From JBMOLC01 sp049324215 (GTDB lineage Bacteria > Patescibacteriota > Microgenomatia > UBA8517), in assembly GCA_049324215.1 (NCBI GenBank), contig JBMOLC010000006.1:1-20888 (forward strand): a stretch of 20,888 nucleotides of DNA, read 5' to 3'. This document shows, one piece after another, positions 1-6,268 of the stretch. Both the position numbers and the translations under genes were made by a program. Positions within the stretch are counted from its first letter, which is position 1. Each line of letters begins with the position of its first letter. The notes under the pieces are model-generated. The model did not search any database. It worked only from the letters and a program-made list of their open reading frames with translations, and was not told where the DNA came from.

Positions 1-152
1 GTTTCTATTATTCTTTAGTTGACAATCAAGAAGTCTATAATCATTTGTTAGAAAAATTGTCTTACTTCTTAAAGATAGCCAAAGACAAAATAGGCAAAGA
101 AAAAATATATAAAGATTTAGAAGATAGGTTGAGGGTGCTTAAGAAGAAATGA
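1..152 (+). CDS. C-terminal end of an unrecognised protein (partial)
   Basis: An open frame enters from the left edge (first complete codon at position 3) and stops at TGA 150-152, giving 49 residues that start FYYSLVDNQEVYNHLLEKL and end in a Lys-rich tail (RVLKKK). The fragment looks helical and charged. The upstream part is outside the window, so start and family cannot be determined. It converges on the minus-strand gene that ends at 165, leaving only 12 bp between the two stop codons. No domain was recognised; a genuine gene end is likely because the frame is fully open with plausible codon use. Confidence 0.5.
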   Translation, partial: FYYSLVDNQEVYNHLLEKLSYFLKIAKDKIGKEKIYKDLEDRLRVLKKK

Positions 153-164
153 AAATTTTTTCAA

Positions 165-548
165 TCAATCAAAAGGATTATCTACGAGATGTTCAAAGGG
201 CATTTGCTCTGGGATTATCCCGATTGATTTCCCATATTCTCTTGCCTCGTTAAGCTTGGGATCGTCCGCAGTAAAATTAAATACGCGGCCTTTGAACACG
301 ACGGTCATTTGCCCGTCTTTACAAAGATGGGTGTAGAATGATTGCTTGATAGTATCTTTTGCTTTTTCTATATATTCTTCCTTTAGTGAATCGGGTACCT
401 CGACCTTATGAAAGGTCATTATCCGATTTTCTTTTTCCAATCGGCTAACATTAGTGCCCCTGATCTTAGCCATTTCCAGAAGTGATTTGTCTTCGAGACT
501 TTCTTCCAGAACCACGCCTTGCCACATTTTAGAAAGGCCTTCCCTCAT
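165..548 (-). CDS. Small hypothetical protein, last gene of the nucleotide operon
   Basis: 127-residue acidic protein that I cannot assign to a named family. It begins 5 bp after the Nudix stop, so it is probably co-transcribed and translationally coupled to it. An alternative start at Met8 (position 527, MWQGVVLEESLEDKSLL...) is preceded by a GGGAAGG purine run about 10 nt upstream and may be the true start. The sequence is a mixed alpha/beta pattern with an aromatic, basic middle (QSFYTHLCKDGQMTVVFKG) that reads like a short beta-hairpin; there is no signal peptide or TM segment. Its place as the last gene after the Nudix and UDG-like genes suggests a role linked to nucleotide handling, but that is only context. 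Confidence 0.6.
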   Translation of the reverse strand: MREGLSKMWQGVVLEESLEDKSLLEMAKIRGTNVSRLEKENRIMTFHKVEVPDSLKEEYIEKAKDTIKQSFYTHLCKDGQMTVVFKGRVFNFTADDPKLNEAREYGKSIGIIPEQMPFEHLVDNPFD

Positions 549-553
549 GCTAA

Positions 554-1006
554 TTATCTTAATGATTTCACTTGTGATAGTTGCCCAAAAGTTCCTGTTG
601 GGCTGTCTTTGCCAATCAGCTTATCGGAATTGTTCATTCTCTTAACTTCATTTAAGCTAAACCACCCAAAGCTAGATAGTTCACTATTAAGCCTGATTTT
701 ATAGTTTTTTGGTTTGCCAACAAGGCTTATTAGAAATATCAACCCCAATCTTACAGGTGAGTGATTATCTTTTTTCCACGAATAGCTCTGTAAAAAGATA
801 GGGTGTCTATTAATCTTAAGGCCTACTTCTTCTCTGATCTCTCGCCTGATTGCATTTTCTACAGTTTCTCCCGGCTCTATCTTTCCTCCCAGGTTCTGCC
901 ACCTCCCCGGAAAAATATCATCATTATCATTTCTTTGTACTAACAAAAACTTACTTTCGCATCGGAGCACCACGATAATAGAAACTATTTGTAGAGAATT
1001 ATCCAT
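554..1006 (-). CDS. Nudix hydrolase
   Basis: 150-residue Nudix-fold pyrophosphohydrolase, expected to cleave a nucleoside diphosphate linked to some moiety X, often an (oxidised or modified) NTP. The Nudix box is complete: G41-x5-E47-x7-R55-E56-I57-x-E59-E60-x-G62-L63, matching Gx5Ex7REUxEExGU, and lies in the sequence GGKIEPGETVENAIRREI. The N-terminal strand (IVSIIVVLRCESKFLLVQRN) and the WQNLGG segment are typical for MutT/NTP-type Nudix enzymes. The ATG shares a base with the TAA stop of the UDG-like gene upstream (TAATG), indicating translational coupling. In this operon it could sanitise a non-canonical pyrimidine nucleotide. Substrate cannot be read from sequence. Confidence 0.9.
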   Translation of the reverse strand: MDNSLQIVSIIVVLRCESKFLLVQRNDNDDIFPGRWQNLGGKIEPGETVENAIRREIREEVGLKINRHPIFLQSYSWKKDNHSPVRLGLIFLISLVGKPKNYKIRLNSELSSFGWFSLNEVKRMNNSDKLIGKDSPTGTFGQLSQVKSLR

Positions 1007-1599
1007 TAATCTAATTTTATTTTGGATCTAATCAAAACCCAGGTGGCCTCGAAGCTATATTCTCTTCTCCTTTGAACATTCCAGTCCCTAGATGGATGAA
1101 GGCTACAGATTACTGGTATGCCCTCCCATTCTAAAACCTTATTAACGCGCTCTTTTAACTTCGCCCTACCAAATAAAAAATCAGCAGGTTTACTGCCAAA
1201 GATAATTATGAGTTCTGGTTCGAAGAGTTCGATTTCTCTTCTTAAAAATCTATCTGCCCAAAAACTGTCTGGGTTACCGGCCGAATAACACTTTGAGTAA
1301 TGTGTCCAATAGAAACTATCCAGGAATTTATCTTTATATTCAGAGTAATTTGACCTGATTTTTTCCAGACTGGTTTGATCATCTGAACCTAGGAATACCA
1401 AAGATATTATTCTTTCTTCAAAACTGGAGTGTCTTTCTAGAATACTCTTTGTTTTATCGGTATCAGAAGAAGGGTCTGAACTAACGATAAGATATTTTTG
1501 GGACCGCCTTAACTCATTTATTACTGGTGGAGTGTGTTCTTCGCATTGCCTTGTATTTATAATTTCGCTGTTCAATTTCAATAATCTCTCGTACTGCAT
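1006..1599 (-). CDS. Uracil-DNA glycosylase-superfamily protein
   Basis: 197-residue protein with the layout of the UDG superfamily: a first motif SSDPSSDT after a hydrophobic strand (KYLIVS, about residues 35-40), a second motif YWTHYSKCYSAGN (about 97-109) comparable to the N-x-V-K-C segment of family 4/5-like enzymes, then FEPELIIIFGSKPADFL (P..ivxlGxxA) and the C-terminal LHPS motif (about 167-170) that carries the HPS loop. Family members excise uracil or other modified bases from DNA. The start at 1599 is chosen because it lies 2 bp after the stop of the ThyA-like gene; the longer reading from 1689 would run through that gene. The second-motif and first-motif residues differ from canonical UDGs, so substrate is uncertain. 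Sits between the ThyA-like and Nudix genes. Confidence 0.7.
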   Translation of the reverse strand: MQYERLLKLNSEIINTRQCEEHTPPVINELRRSQKYLIVSSDPSSDTDKTKSILERHSSFEERIISLVFLGSDDQTSLEKIRSNYSEYKDKFLDSFYWTHYSKCYSAGNPDSFWADRFLRREIELFEPELIIIFGSKPADFLFGRAKLKERVNKVLEWEGIPVICSLHPSRDWNVQRRREYSFEATWVLIRSKIKLD

Positions 1600-1601
1600 A
1601 A

Positions 1602-2147
1602 CTAATACATTGCCGCTGGTTTTAAATAGAAATGGGCCGATCCAATATAGATGTTCACCAGCTTTTTTGTTGTTTCTGGGAACCCACACTCATTTAGCAT
1701 TCTATTTAGAAGCTTAAAGGCAAAAAGAAAATCCCAGGGGAAAAGTTTAACGACGTCAGTACTTCTTATATACATGAACAGTTCTGCGTGTTTGCTCCTA
1801 TAGAGAATTTGGACGTGTGATATGCAATCTGTTGTCGAGAAAACAAATCTTCTTGAAGTATAGTCTTGGGTCTTGTCAAAATATAAGGTTTGTTCTACGG
1901 CTTGTTTTAATCCTCGATAGATTAATTCATATAAGTTATGTTCTAAACTGCGTATTGCCTGGGTGTTTATACCCAAAGAGTCATAATAATTCCTAATACT
2001 ATTTTCTTCAGCCACCAAATCTATTTTGGAGATATCAATTTTTTGGAGACTGATACCCGTTAATTCCTTTGTACCATTTATTTCTCTTCCGTTCTTTTTA
2101 ATATTCTCGGTGAGTTCAAGAATTTTATCTACTATTATCCTGCTCAT
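1602..2147 (-). CDS. ThyA-family pyrimidine C5-methylase, predicted dCMP (hydroxy)methylase-like
   Basis: 181-residue protein of the thymidylate synthase / dCMP hydroxymethylase fold. Visible signature: Cys108 (TTDCISHVQ), then exactly 20 residues later Arg128-Ser129-Thr130-Asp131, the spacing of E. coli ThyA C146 to R166-S167-A168-D169; then PWDF with Asp139, and AHFY with His172/Tyr174 equivalent to H207/Y209. Asp139 is 11 residues after Arg128, the position of ThyA Asn177, which selects dUMP; Asp at this site is the hallmark of T4-type dCMP hydroxymethylase and of MilA-type CMP hydroxymethylase. The protein is short (ThyA is about 264 residues), lacking part of the N-terminus and the C-terminal folate-closing tail. 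It overlaps the kinase gene by 23 bp. Fold assignment is fairly sure; substrate is inference. Confidence 0.72.
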   Translation of the reverse strand: MSRIIVDKILELTENIKKNGREINGTKELTGISLQKIDISKIDLVAEENSIRNYYDSLGINTQAIRSLEHNLYELIYRGLKQAVEQTLYFDKTQDYTSRRFVFSTTDCISHVQILYRSKHAELFMYIRSTDVVKLFPWDFLFAFKLLNRMLNECGFPETTKKLVNIYIGSAHFYLKPAAMY

Positions 2148-2598
2148 ACTTAGCTACCCTTTCTATTATTTCCTGAACAGTTTCATCGACGGTTCTATTG
2201 GAAGTGTCTATGATAATGACTGGTAATCTGGCAATACTTTCAGAATATTCTTTGTATAATTTTATGGCCTCTTCAAGGTGTTCGGTAGCCAAATCGTCAT
2301 TTGTAAGCCCACCAGTAATTCTTTCTTTTAATTTTTCTGGATCACAGTTTAGTAAAATAGTTAATACTAAAACGTTGTCTAAATTACTAAGTTCTTCCTC
2401 AGCGCGAGATAATTCCTCGGTTCTATCCCTTCTTTCTGTCAGTCTATCATATACCCACGCTGAACCGGTGAATCTGTCAATACAAAGAAATTTATAGTCT
2501 GTTGCCTTATTCACTTCTCTTATGAGGGTCGATTTACCACTTTTGTCTGGACCCTCAAAAGCCAGTATTTTTATGCGTTCAGGCCTACTTTCTACCAT
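2125..2598 (-). CDS. Thymidylate-kinase-like deoxynucleoside monophosphate kinase
   Basis: 157-residue P-loop kinase. The Walker A motif FEGPDKSGKST lies at residues 14-24, and the thymidylate-kinase-type DRF triad follows at 41-43; a later LKERITGG segment resembles a LID region and a hydrophobic strand (LPVIIIDTS) precedes the C-terminal helix. It would phosphorylate a (d)NMP to the diphosphate using ATP. Shorter than typical Tmk (about 205 residues), so it may be a specialised dNMP kinase. Start ATG overlaps the ThyX-like stop by 14 bp and its end overlaps the ThyA-like gene by 23 bp; this dense packing suggests one co-translated unit. In T4, a comparable dNMP kinase (gp1) handles hydroxymethyl-dCMP; the analogy is inference. 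Confidence 0.8.
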   Translation of the reverse strand: MVESRPERIKILAFEGPDKSGKSTLIREVNKATDYKFLCIDRFTGSAWVYDRLTERRDRTEELSRAEEELSNLDNVLVLTILLNCDPEKLKERITGGLTNDDLATEHLEEAIKLYKEYSESIARLPVIIIDTSNRTVDETVQEIIERVAKYEQDNSR

Positions 2599-3526
2599 AT
2601 TGATCTCTCTTGAATGCCTTAACTTTTCTTGTACCTAGATAATACTCAGTGGGCACCGGAGGTAAATCGTAAACCATTTGATGGACAGTATTGGGATAGA
2701 AGAAGTTATGTTTGTTATACTCAAAATCGTGATCTTTATCAGGAGTAAACATCGAGGTCCCAACTTGTCTGTCAAACAATGTATAATAGCATCGACCTTC
2801 TTTACAGAGATTTTTTAAGAGAGGCGCAAGGTTTGGGAATTTTTCGAGAACTACTTCGCGCATTTTCCTGGCAACAATAACTGTTTCTGGTTCTTGAGTT
2901 TGAACACAGTCGCGTTTTTGGATGAAACTTGCTAAAGTCACCAGGTTAAATTTAACGTAGATAAACGTTTCTAAACAGTGAGGTAAGATTCTCCTTGCAT
3001 CCAGAACCGGTATTTCCATTGTGTCAAGCATCTTGGCGTAGAGCATCTTATTTTCTAAAACTTGCTTTTTAAATTCTTTATATAATTTTTTATCTTTGTA
3101 CACGCTTCGGGGGATAAGGGCGTCATGATGTCTCCAATCTTTATCACCTGAAGCTTGTTGAGAGTAGGTTGCACCTATCCTATTTCTGACTATCTGGTGG
3201 GTAACAATTCTTGTTATACCAGAAACACAAAAGACAAAATCATATAATTCTAACGAGAGAGGTAGTCCCTTCTTTTCAAATGCTTCAATTCTTAAGTTTT
3301 TCATTAATCTTTTATCGTAGACTTTATCTTTAAGAGGGAGATATGGCTTTGTCATCCAGGTTGCCTTTTGGAAAGCATAAGCAGCTAAGTCTGTTCCCGA
3401 ATCAGGATAATGAATTAGATCAACCTGCACCGAGTTTAAGGAGTCCTCGAAAATTGTTTTAGGTGTTTCTCCTTTTAAAATATTTGCTGGCTTCTTCCTT
3501 TTCAGTATTTTCGGATTGTGTGGCAT
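2585..3526 (-). CDS. ThyX-like flavin-dependent thymidylate synthase, divergent signature
   Basis: 313-residue protein of the ThyX family, which methylates dUMP with methylene-THF and reduced FAD. Support: TRIVTHQIVRNRIGATYSQQ (about 105-124) lies where ThyX has its RHRxxSxNxxSxR signature, and DARRILPHCLETF (176-188), NLVTLASFIQKR (194-205) and a following Gln-Glu stretch match the ARxxLP...T and NLR-x-hFxxxR...AQxEI segments. The signature is altered: the central His of RHR is Asn115 and the following Ser/Asn/Ser positions are not conserved. The protein is also about 80-90 residues longer than usual ThyX, with a Tyr/Phe-rich C-terminal extension (about 245-313). It could make dTMP or act on a different pyrimidine. 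Start ATG lies 27 bp after the preceding FAD-fusion gene. Confidence 0.75.
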   Translation of the reverse strand: MPHNPKILKRKKPANILKGETPKTIFEDSLNSVQVDLIHYPDSGTDLAAYAFQKATWMTKPYLPLKDKVYDKRLMKNLRIEAFEKKGLPLSLELYDFVFCVSGITRIVTHQIVRNRIGATYSQQASGDKDWRHHDALIPRSVYKDKKLYKEFKKQVLENKMLYAKMLDTMEIPVLDARRILPHCLETFIYVKFNLVTLASFIQKRDCVQTQEPETVIVARKMREVVLEKFPNLAPLLKNLCKEGRCYYTLFDRQVGTSMFTPDKDHDFEYNKHNFFYPNTVHQMVYDLPPVPTEYYLGTRKVKAFKRDQYGRK

Positions 3527-3553
3527 ATTTCTCCTATAATATCACAGTTTTTA

Positions 3554-4819
3554 TTACTTGTTGCTGTCCTTTTTCTCTTCGTCCATATACTTTTTGTATC
3601 TTTCGTCAACAATTTTAGATTTTCTCCAAAATTCATTGAAAAAATCTTCAAGTGTAAACCCCCAGACATTACCAATACCCAACCAATACTTGAAAATATC
3701 GATCCACTCTTCCAGTAATTTAGCCCTGTCCACATCCTTTATTCTGTATTGAGCCATTTTCCAGTTGATCTCGCTTAACAGCTCGTGTGCCTCATCCTCC
3801 ACATGTAGCACAAAGTCCTTGGTTAATTTTTGTTGTAACTCGATATCCTTGATGTTAAAATCGAAAAAGTTTGAATTGAAATCTTTTTGTTTGTTCCAAA
3901 GGGAAACAAAGTCATATCTTGCCAAAGATTCTCTTACTACATCTTGGATTTTATGGCTGTGATTCCAAGTTGCGAATCTTCCCAAAAAACGTACTTTTGG
4001 AGGGGGAATGTTGTTCAAGTCAGTAATAATTATCCCGTAAGGATCTACAAACAAGTGAAGAATATTCAAGTTGGGTAATAATTTTCTGGCCTCTGTTTTA
4101 GAAACCGCTCCAGTAAATTCATAGAGATACTTATTTTCTTTATACTTATTGACCCGAGTATAAGGAACATTTTTATCTAAAAAATAAATTAAATCCCAAT
4201 GTAGGTTATAATCTTTCGTCTGGTTGGTTTCTGATAGAAAAGTCTCTGGGATATATTTTAAGTCTCTTTTTCGACCGTAAAGCTCCCAAAAGACAGGGGC
4301 GGGGATAGTCGAGACAATTTCGGAATATTCGTACCTTGCTTTTTCTGTCACGATTTCTTCTGGCGTTATCCTTATAACTTTATCTTTAATTATTTTGACT
4401 TCTTTCGCTAAGGCTTTTATTATTTTAAAAATTTGCGTTCTGAAAACTGGTATATAAATATCGTTAGTTGAAAGGGTTGCATCGGTGATTTGAATCTCAA
4501 GTTTTAAATTTTTTAGCTCATCCCAGGGAGTCAATTTTTTGGCAATCATTGTTTCTTTTAAATTCACTGGGATACTCTCTAGGACTTTACCTTTGTAGTA
4601 ATATCTTATCAGGTGTGTTTTGGGTTTTAAATCTAGGCCGAGGTCTGAGATTAGTCTTTTGGTTTCTGTGGTGTCGTGAAGTAATATCGTTGAAGTTAGA
4701 TAATCGTTCTTTAATTTGCCACCAACATCTGGAGAAATAATTTGATAATCTCTGTTATAGTAGGCGAATATCAATCCAGAAATACCTCCGCCTATTATAA
4801 ATTTTGTATTATTATTCAT
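3554..4819 (-). CDS. FAD-dependent oxidoreductase fused to an all-alpha dUTPase/MazG-like domain
   Basis: 421-residue two-domain protein. The N-terminal part starts with a strand and dinucleotide-binding loop FIIGGGISGLIFAYY (7-21), has STIPAPVFWEL (170-180) as in amine-oxidase/UDP-galactopyranose-mutase-type flavoproteins, and a C-terminal FAD-closing segment VRFLGRFATWNHSHKIQD (276-293). From about residue 325 a different, fully helical domain follows with EDEAHELLSE (E343/E346) and EEWIDIFKY (E371/D374), the ExxE...ExxD metal-binding pattern of dimeric dUTPases and MazG-type NTP pyrophosphohydrolases, ending in a Lys-rich tail. The fusion joins a redox enzyme to a nucleotide pyrophosphatase in one chain. 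It lies just upstream of ThyX-like, so a role in pyrimidine nucleotide supply is likely; the flavin reaction is unknown. Confidence 0.75.
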   Translation of the reverse strand: MNNNTKFIIGGGISGLIFAYYNRDYQIISPDVGGKLKNDYLTSTILLHDTTETKRLISDLGLDLKPKTHLIRYYYKGKVLESIPVNLKETMIAKKLTPWDELKNLKLEIQITDATLSTNDIYIPVFRTQIFKIIKALAKEVKIIKDKVIRITPEEIVTEKARYEYSEIVSTIPAPVFWELYGRKRDLKYIPETFLSETNQTKDYNLHWDLIYFLDKNVPYTRVNKYKENKYLYEFTGAVSKTEARKLLPNLNILHLFVDPYGIIITDLNNIPPPKVRFLGRFATWNHSHKIQDVVRESLARYDFVSLWNKQKDFNSNFFDFNIKDIELQQKLTKDFVLHVEDEAHELLSEINWKMAQYRIKDVDRAKLLEEWIDIFKYWLGIGNVWGFTLEDFFNEFWRKSKIVDERYKKYMDEEKKDSNK

Positions 4820-4864
4820 ATCATAGCTAGGAGGCGGTCTTCAATTGCTTGGATTGTATCAAGA

Positions 4865-5917
4865 TTACGACCAAAATACAAACTTATTCTCTCTAAATTG
4901 TTTTTCTACTTCTTGATAAATTTCTGGGGTATCTGGGTGGTTTTCGAGGCGCTCTTTTGAGACTCTGCTCTCAACTATGATTTTTCTTGCCTCGTTTTTA
5001 GTCACTTTCTTTGAATGAACTAATTTTGCATATTTGATTATTCCTTCCATCAGAGAGTTTTTAACCAGTTGACCTTCATGTTGGTACATGTATTGGCGCA
5101 AAAATAAGCTCGGGTTTTTAGTTTTGACTGGATTAGGAAGCTTGATTAGATCAATAACTATGGAATTTGTTTTTGGGGTTGGATAGAATTTTTCCTTGGG
5201 AACTTCAAGTAAAACCTCCAGTTTAAAGAATGATCCGAAAATTCCCCATTTCTCGGTTTTTTTGAGAAACCTGTGGGGAACAAGCAAAATTACCTTGTTG
5301 TAATCAAGGAATGTCAGATTGTGAAGAAAGGGCTCAATAAAAGAATAAGGAAGATTTGATACAACTTTGTTATATTCTTTCTTCTGTCTATGTTTGCCAT
5401 GACATTGGACATAATTCCAAGCATTCTCATAATGAAGTTCAACATTTCTAGGAAGTTTTGACAAAAAAGACTTAAATCTTTTGTCAATCTCAAAGGTAAT
5501 TACCTTACCTGCCCTTTTAGCAATTTCTGCGGTTAAATTTCCGGTTCCTGCTCCCACTTCCAAAACAACATCATTTTTGTTTAGATCTGCAAAATCAGCA
5601 ATCTTTTTAATAATTGCCTCATCAGTCAAGAAAAACTGGTCTTTCAAGGGATCTGGTCTTATCTTTAACTTTTCCAGAGCCGCCCTTATATTCATTTCAA
5701 GATTTTGTGATAAAACGTAAATGTCAATATCATTCTGTCCGGCAATTCCAAGTGCTGTTGCCCCCATGAATAGGATTTTGGATCTGGATAATGCCTTTTT
5801 AACCTTCGAAACAAGCAACTCACCGGCCTTTTTAGCTTGCCGGTCGAAAGGCTTGATTGAAACTTTTTTAGAAGAAGGGATCTTGGCTAAGTATTTCTCT
5901 TCGTTTTTTGTAATCAT
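4865..5917 (-). CDS. rRNA adenine dimethyltransferase (KsgA/Erm-type) with extra N-terminal nucleotidyltransferase-like segment
   Basis: 350-residue protein. Residues about 92-350 are a KsgA/Erm-type SAM-dependent dimethyltransferase: start region KDQFFLTDEAIIKKI, SAM motif I LEVGAGTGNLT (119-129), acidic EIDKRF (143-148), and catalytic NLPYSF (188-193), followed by the usual helical C-terminal domain. These enzymes N6-dimethylate adenines of small- or large-subunit rRNA. Residues 1-90 are not part of this family: FMGATALGIAGQNDIDIYVLS (around 50-70) resembles the G-S/T...D-x-D active-site loop of GrpB-like/minimal nucleotidyltransferases, but the remainder of that fold is absent, as if a nucleotidyltransferase gene had been truncated and joined in frame. 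Start ATG overlaps the previous stop (ATGA). KsgA versus resistance-type Erm cannot be decided. Confidence 0.85.
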   Translation of the reverse strand: MITKNEEKYLAKIPSSKKVSIKPFDRQAKKAGELLVSKVKKALSRSKILFMGATALGIAGQNDIDIYVLSQNLEMNIRAALEKLKIRPDPLKDQFFLTDEAIIKKIADFADLNKNDVVLEVGAGTGNLTAEIAKRAGKVITFEIDKRFKSFLSKLPRNVELHYENAWNYVQCHGKHRQKKEYNKVVSNLPYSFIEPFLHNLTFLDYNKVILLVPHRFLKKTEKWGIFGSFFKLEVLLEVPKEKFYPTPKTNSIVIDLIKLPNPVKTKNPSLFLRQYMYQHEGQLVKNSLMEGIIKYAKLVHSKKVTKNEARKIIVESRVSKERLENHPDTPEIYQEVEKQFRENKFVFWS

Positions 5918-6207
5918 TTCTCGTTTCCTTCCCAGATGATTCTTTTCTTGAAAGCACCTCTTTCTTTCGCCTTCTTTTTTCTTGTTTTTTCTAATGAAGT
6001 GAAACTTTTGTAATCTGCGATTGCATAGATAATTTCCAAAATATCAGCCAATTCTTCTTCGCTGGGATTTTCTTTGAACTCTTTAGCTTCTTCTTCCAGC
6101 TTTTCTAAAAGCGCCTGTCAATATTCTTTGTCACTAGCAATATGAATTATTGGCTTTTGGCCATTTTTGATAATAATCTCTGGAATTTTGTCTCTAACTA
6201 GTTTCAT
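5914..6207 (-). pseudogene. MazG-like NTP pyrophosphohydrolase interrupted by one in-frame TGA
   Basis: Reading from ATG 6207 gives MKLVRDKIPEIIIKNGQ..., the characteristic start of small MazG-like (PRA-PH-type) house-cleaning NTP pyrophosphohydrolases. Codon 30 (6118-6120) is TGA, after SDKEY and before QALLEKLEEEAKEF; relatives commonly have Trp here, so a single TGG-to-TGA change would explain it. Beyond the stop the frame remains open to the end with the ExxE-like (EKLEEEAKEF) and ExxD (EELADILEI) metal motifs and a basic tail (KKKAKERGAFKKR), 97 codons in all. The terminal TGA overlaps the ATG of the methyltransferase gene (ATGA), showing this was the first gene of the operon. Either a recent nonsense mutation, read-through, or a sequence error. 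Confidence 0.75.
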
Positions 6208-6217
6208 AGATGAAGAT

Positions 6218-6223
6218 ATTTTA
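6218..6223 (-). promoter_or_regulatory. Possible -10 box for the minus-strand nucleotide operon
   Basis: On the minus strand TAAAAT lies 10 nt before the ATG at 6207 of the first operon gene. No good -35 hexamer is present at 17-18 bp, so this is weak. It is the only plausible -10 close to the operon start, and it fits the short-leader habit seen elsewhere in the window. Confidence 0.3.
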
Positions 6224-6268
6224 GCTCAAAACTAACCTAAGTACTAATAAAACTAGGCTTCTTTTTTT

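Noticed and set aside
150..163. TGAAAA-TT-TTTTCA palindrome as a bidirectional terminator between convergent genes
   Set aside because: The stem is only A/T with a 2-nt loop, so it is too weak to support on sequence alone.
1600..1689. Longer N-terminal reading of the UDG-like gene starting at 1689
   Set aside because: It would overlap the ThyA-like gene by about 90 bp, whereas ATG 1599 lies 2 bp after that gene's stop and gives a family-like N-terminus.
5914..6207. Alternative genetic code (TGA = Gly or Trp) or selenocysteine at the internal TGA
   Set aside because: TGA is the terminal stop of several clear genes (LysRS, the sigma factor, the LytR_C protein, the 165-548 gene and this gene itself). 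No selenocysteine context in the family is known to me.
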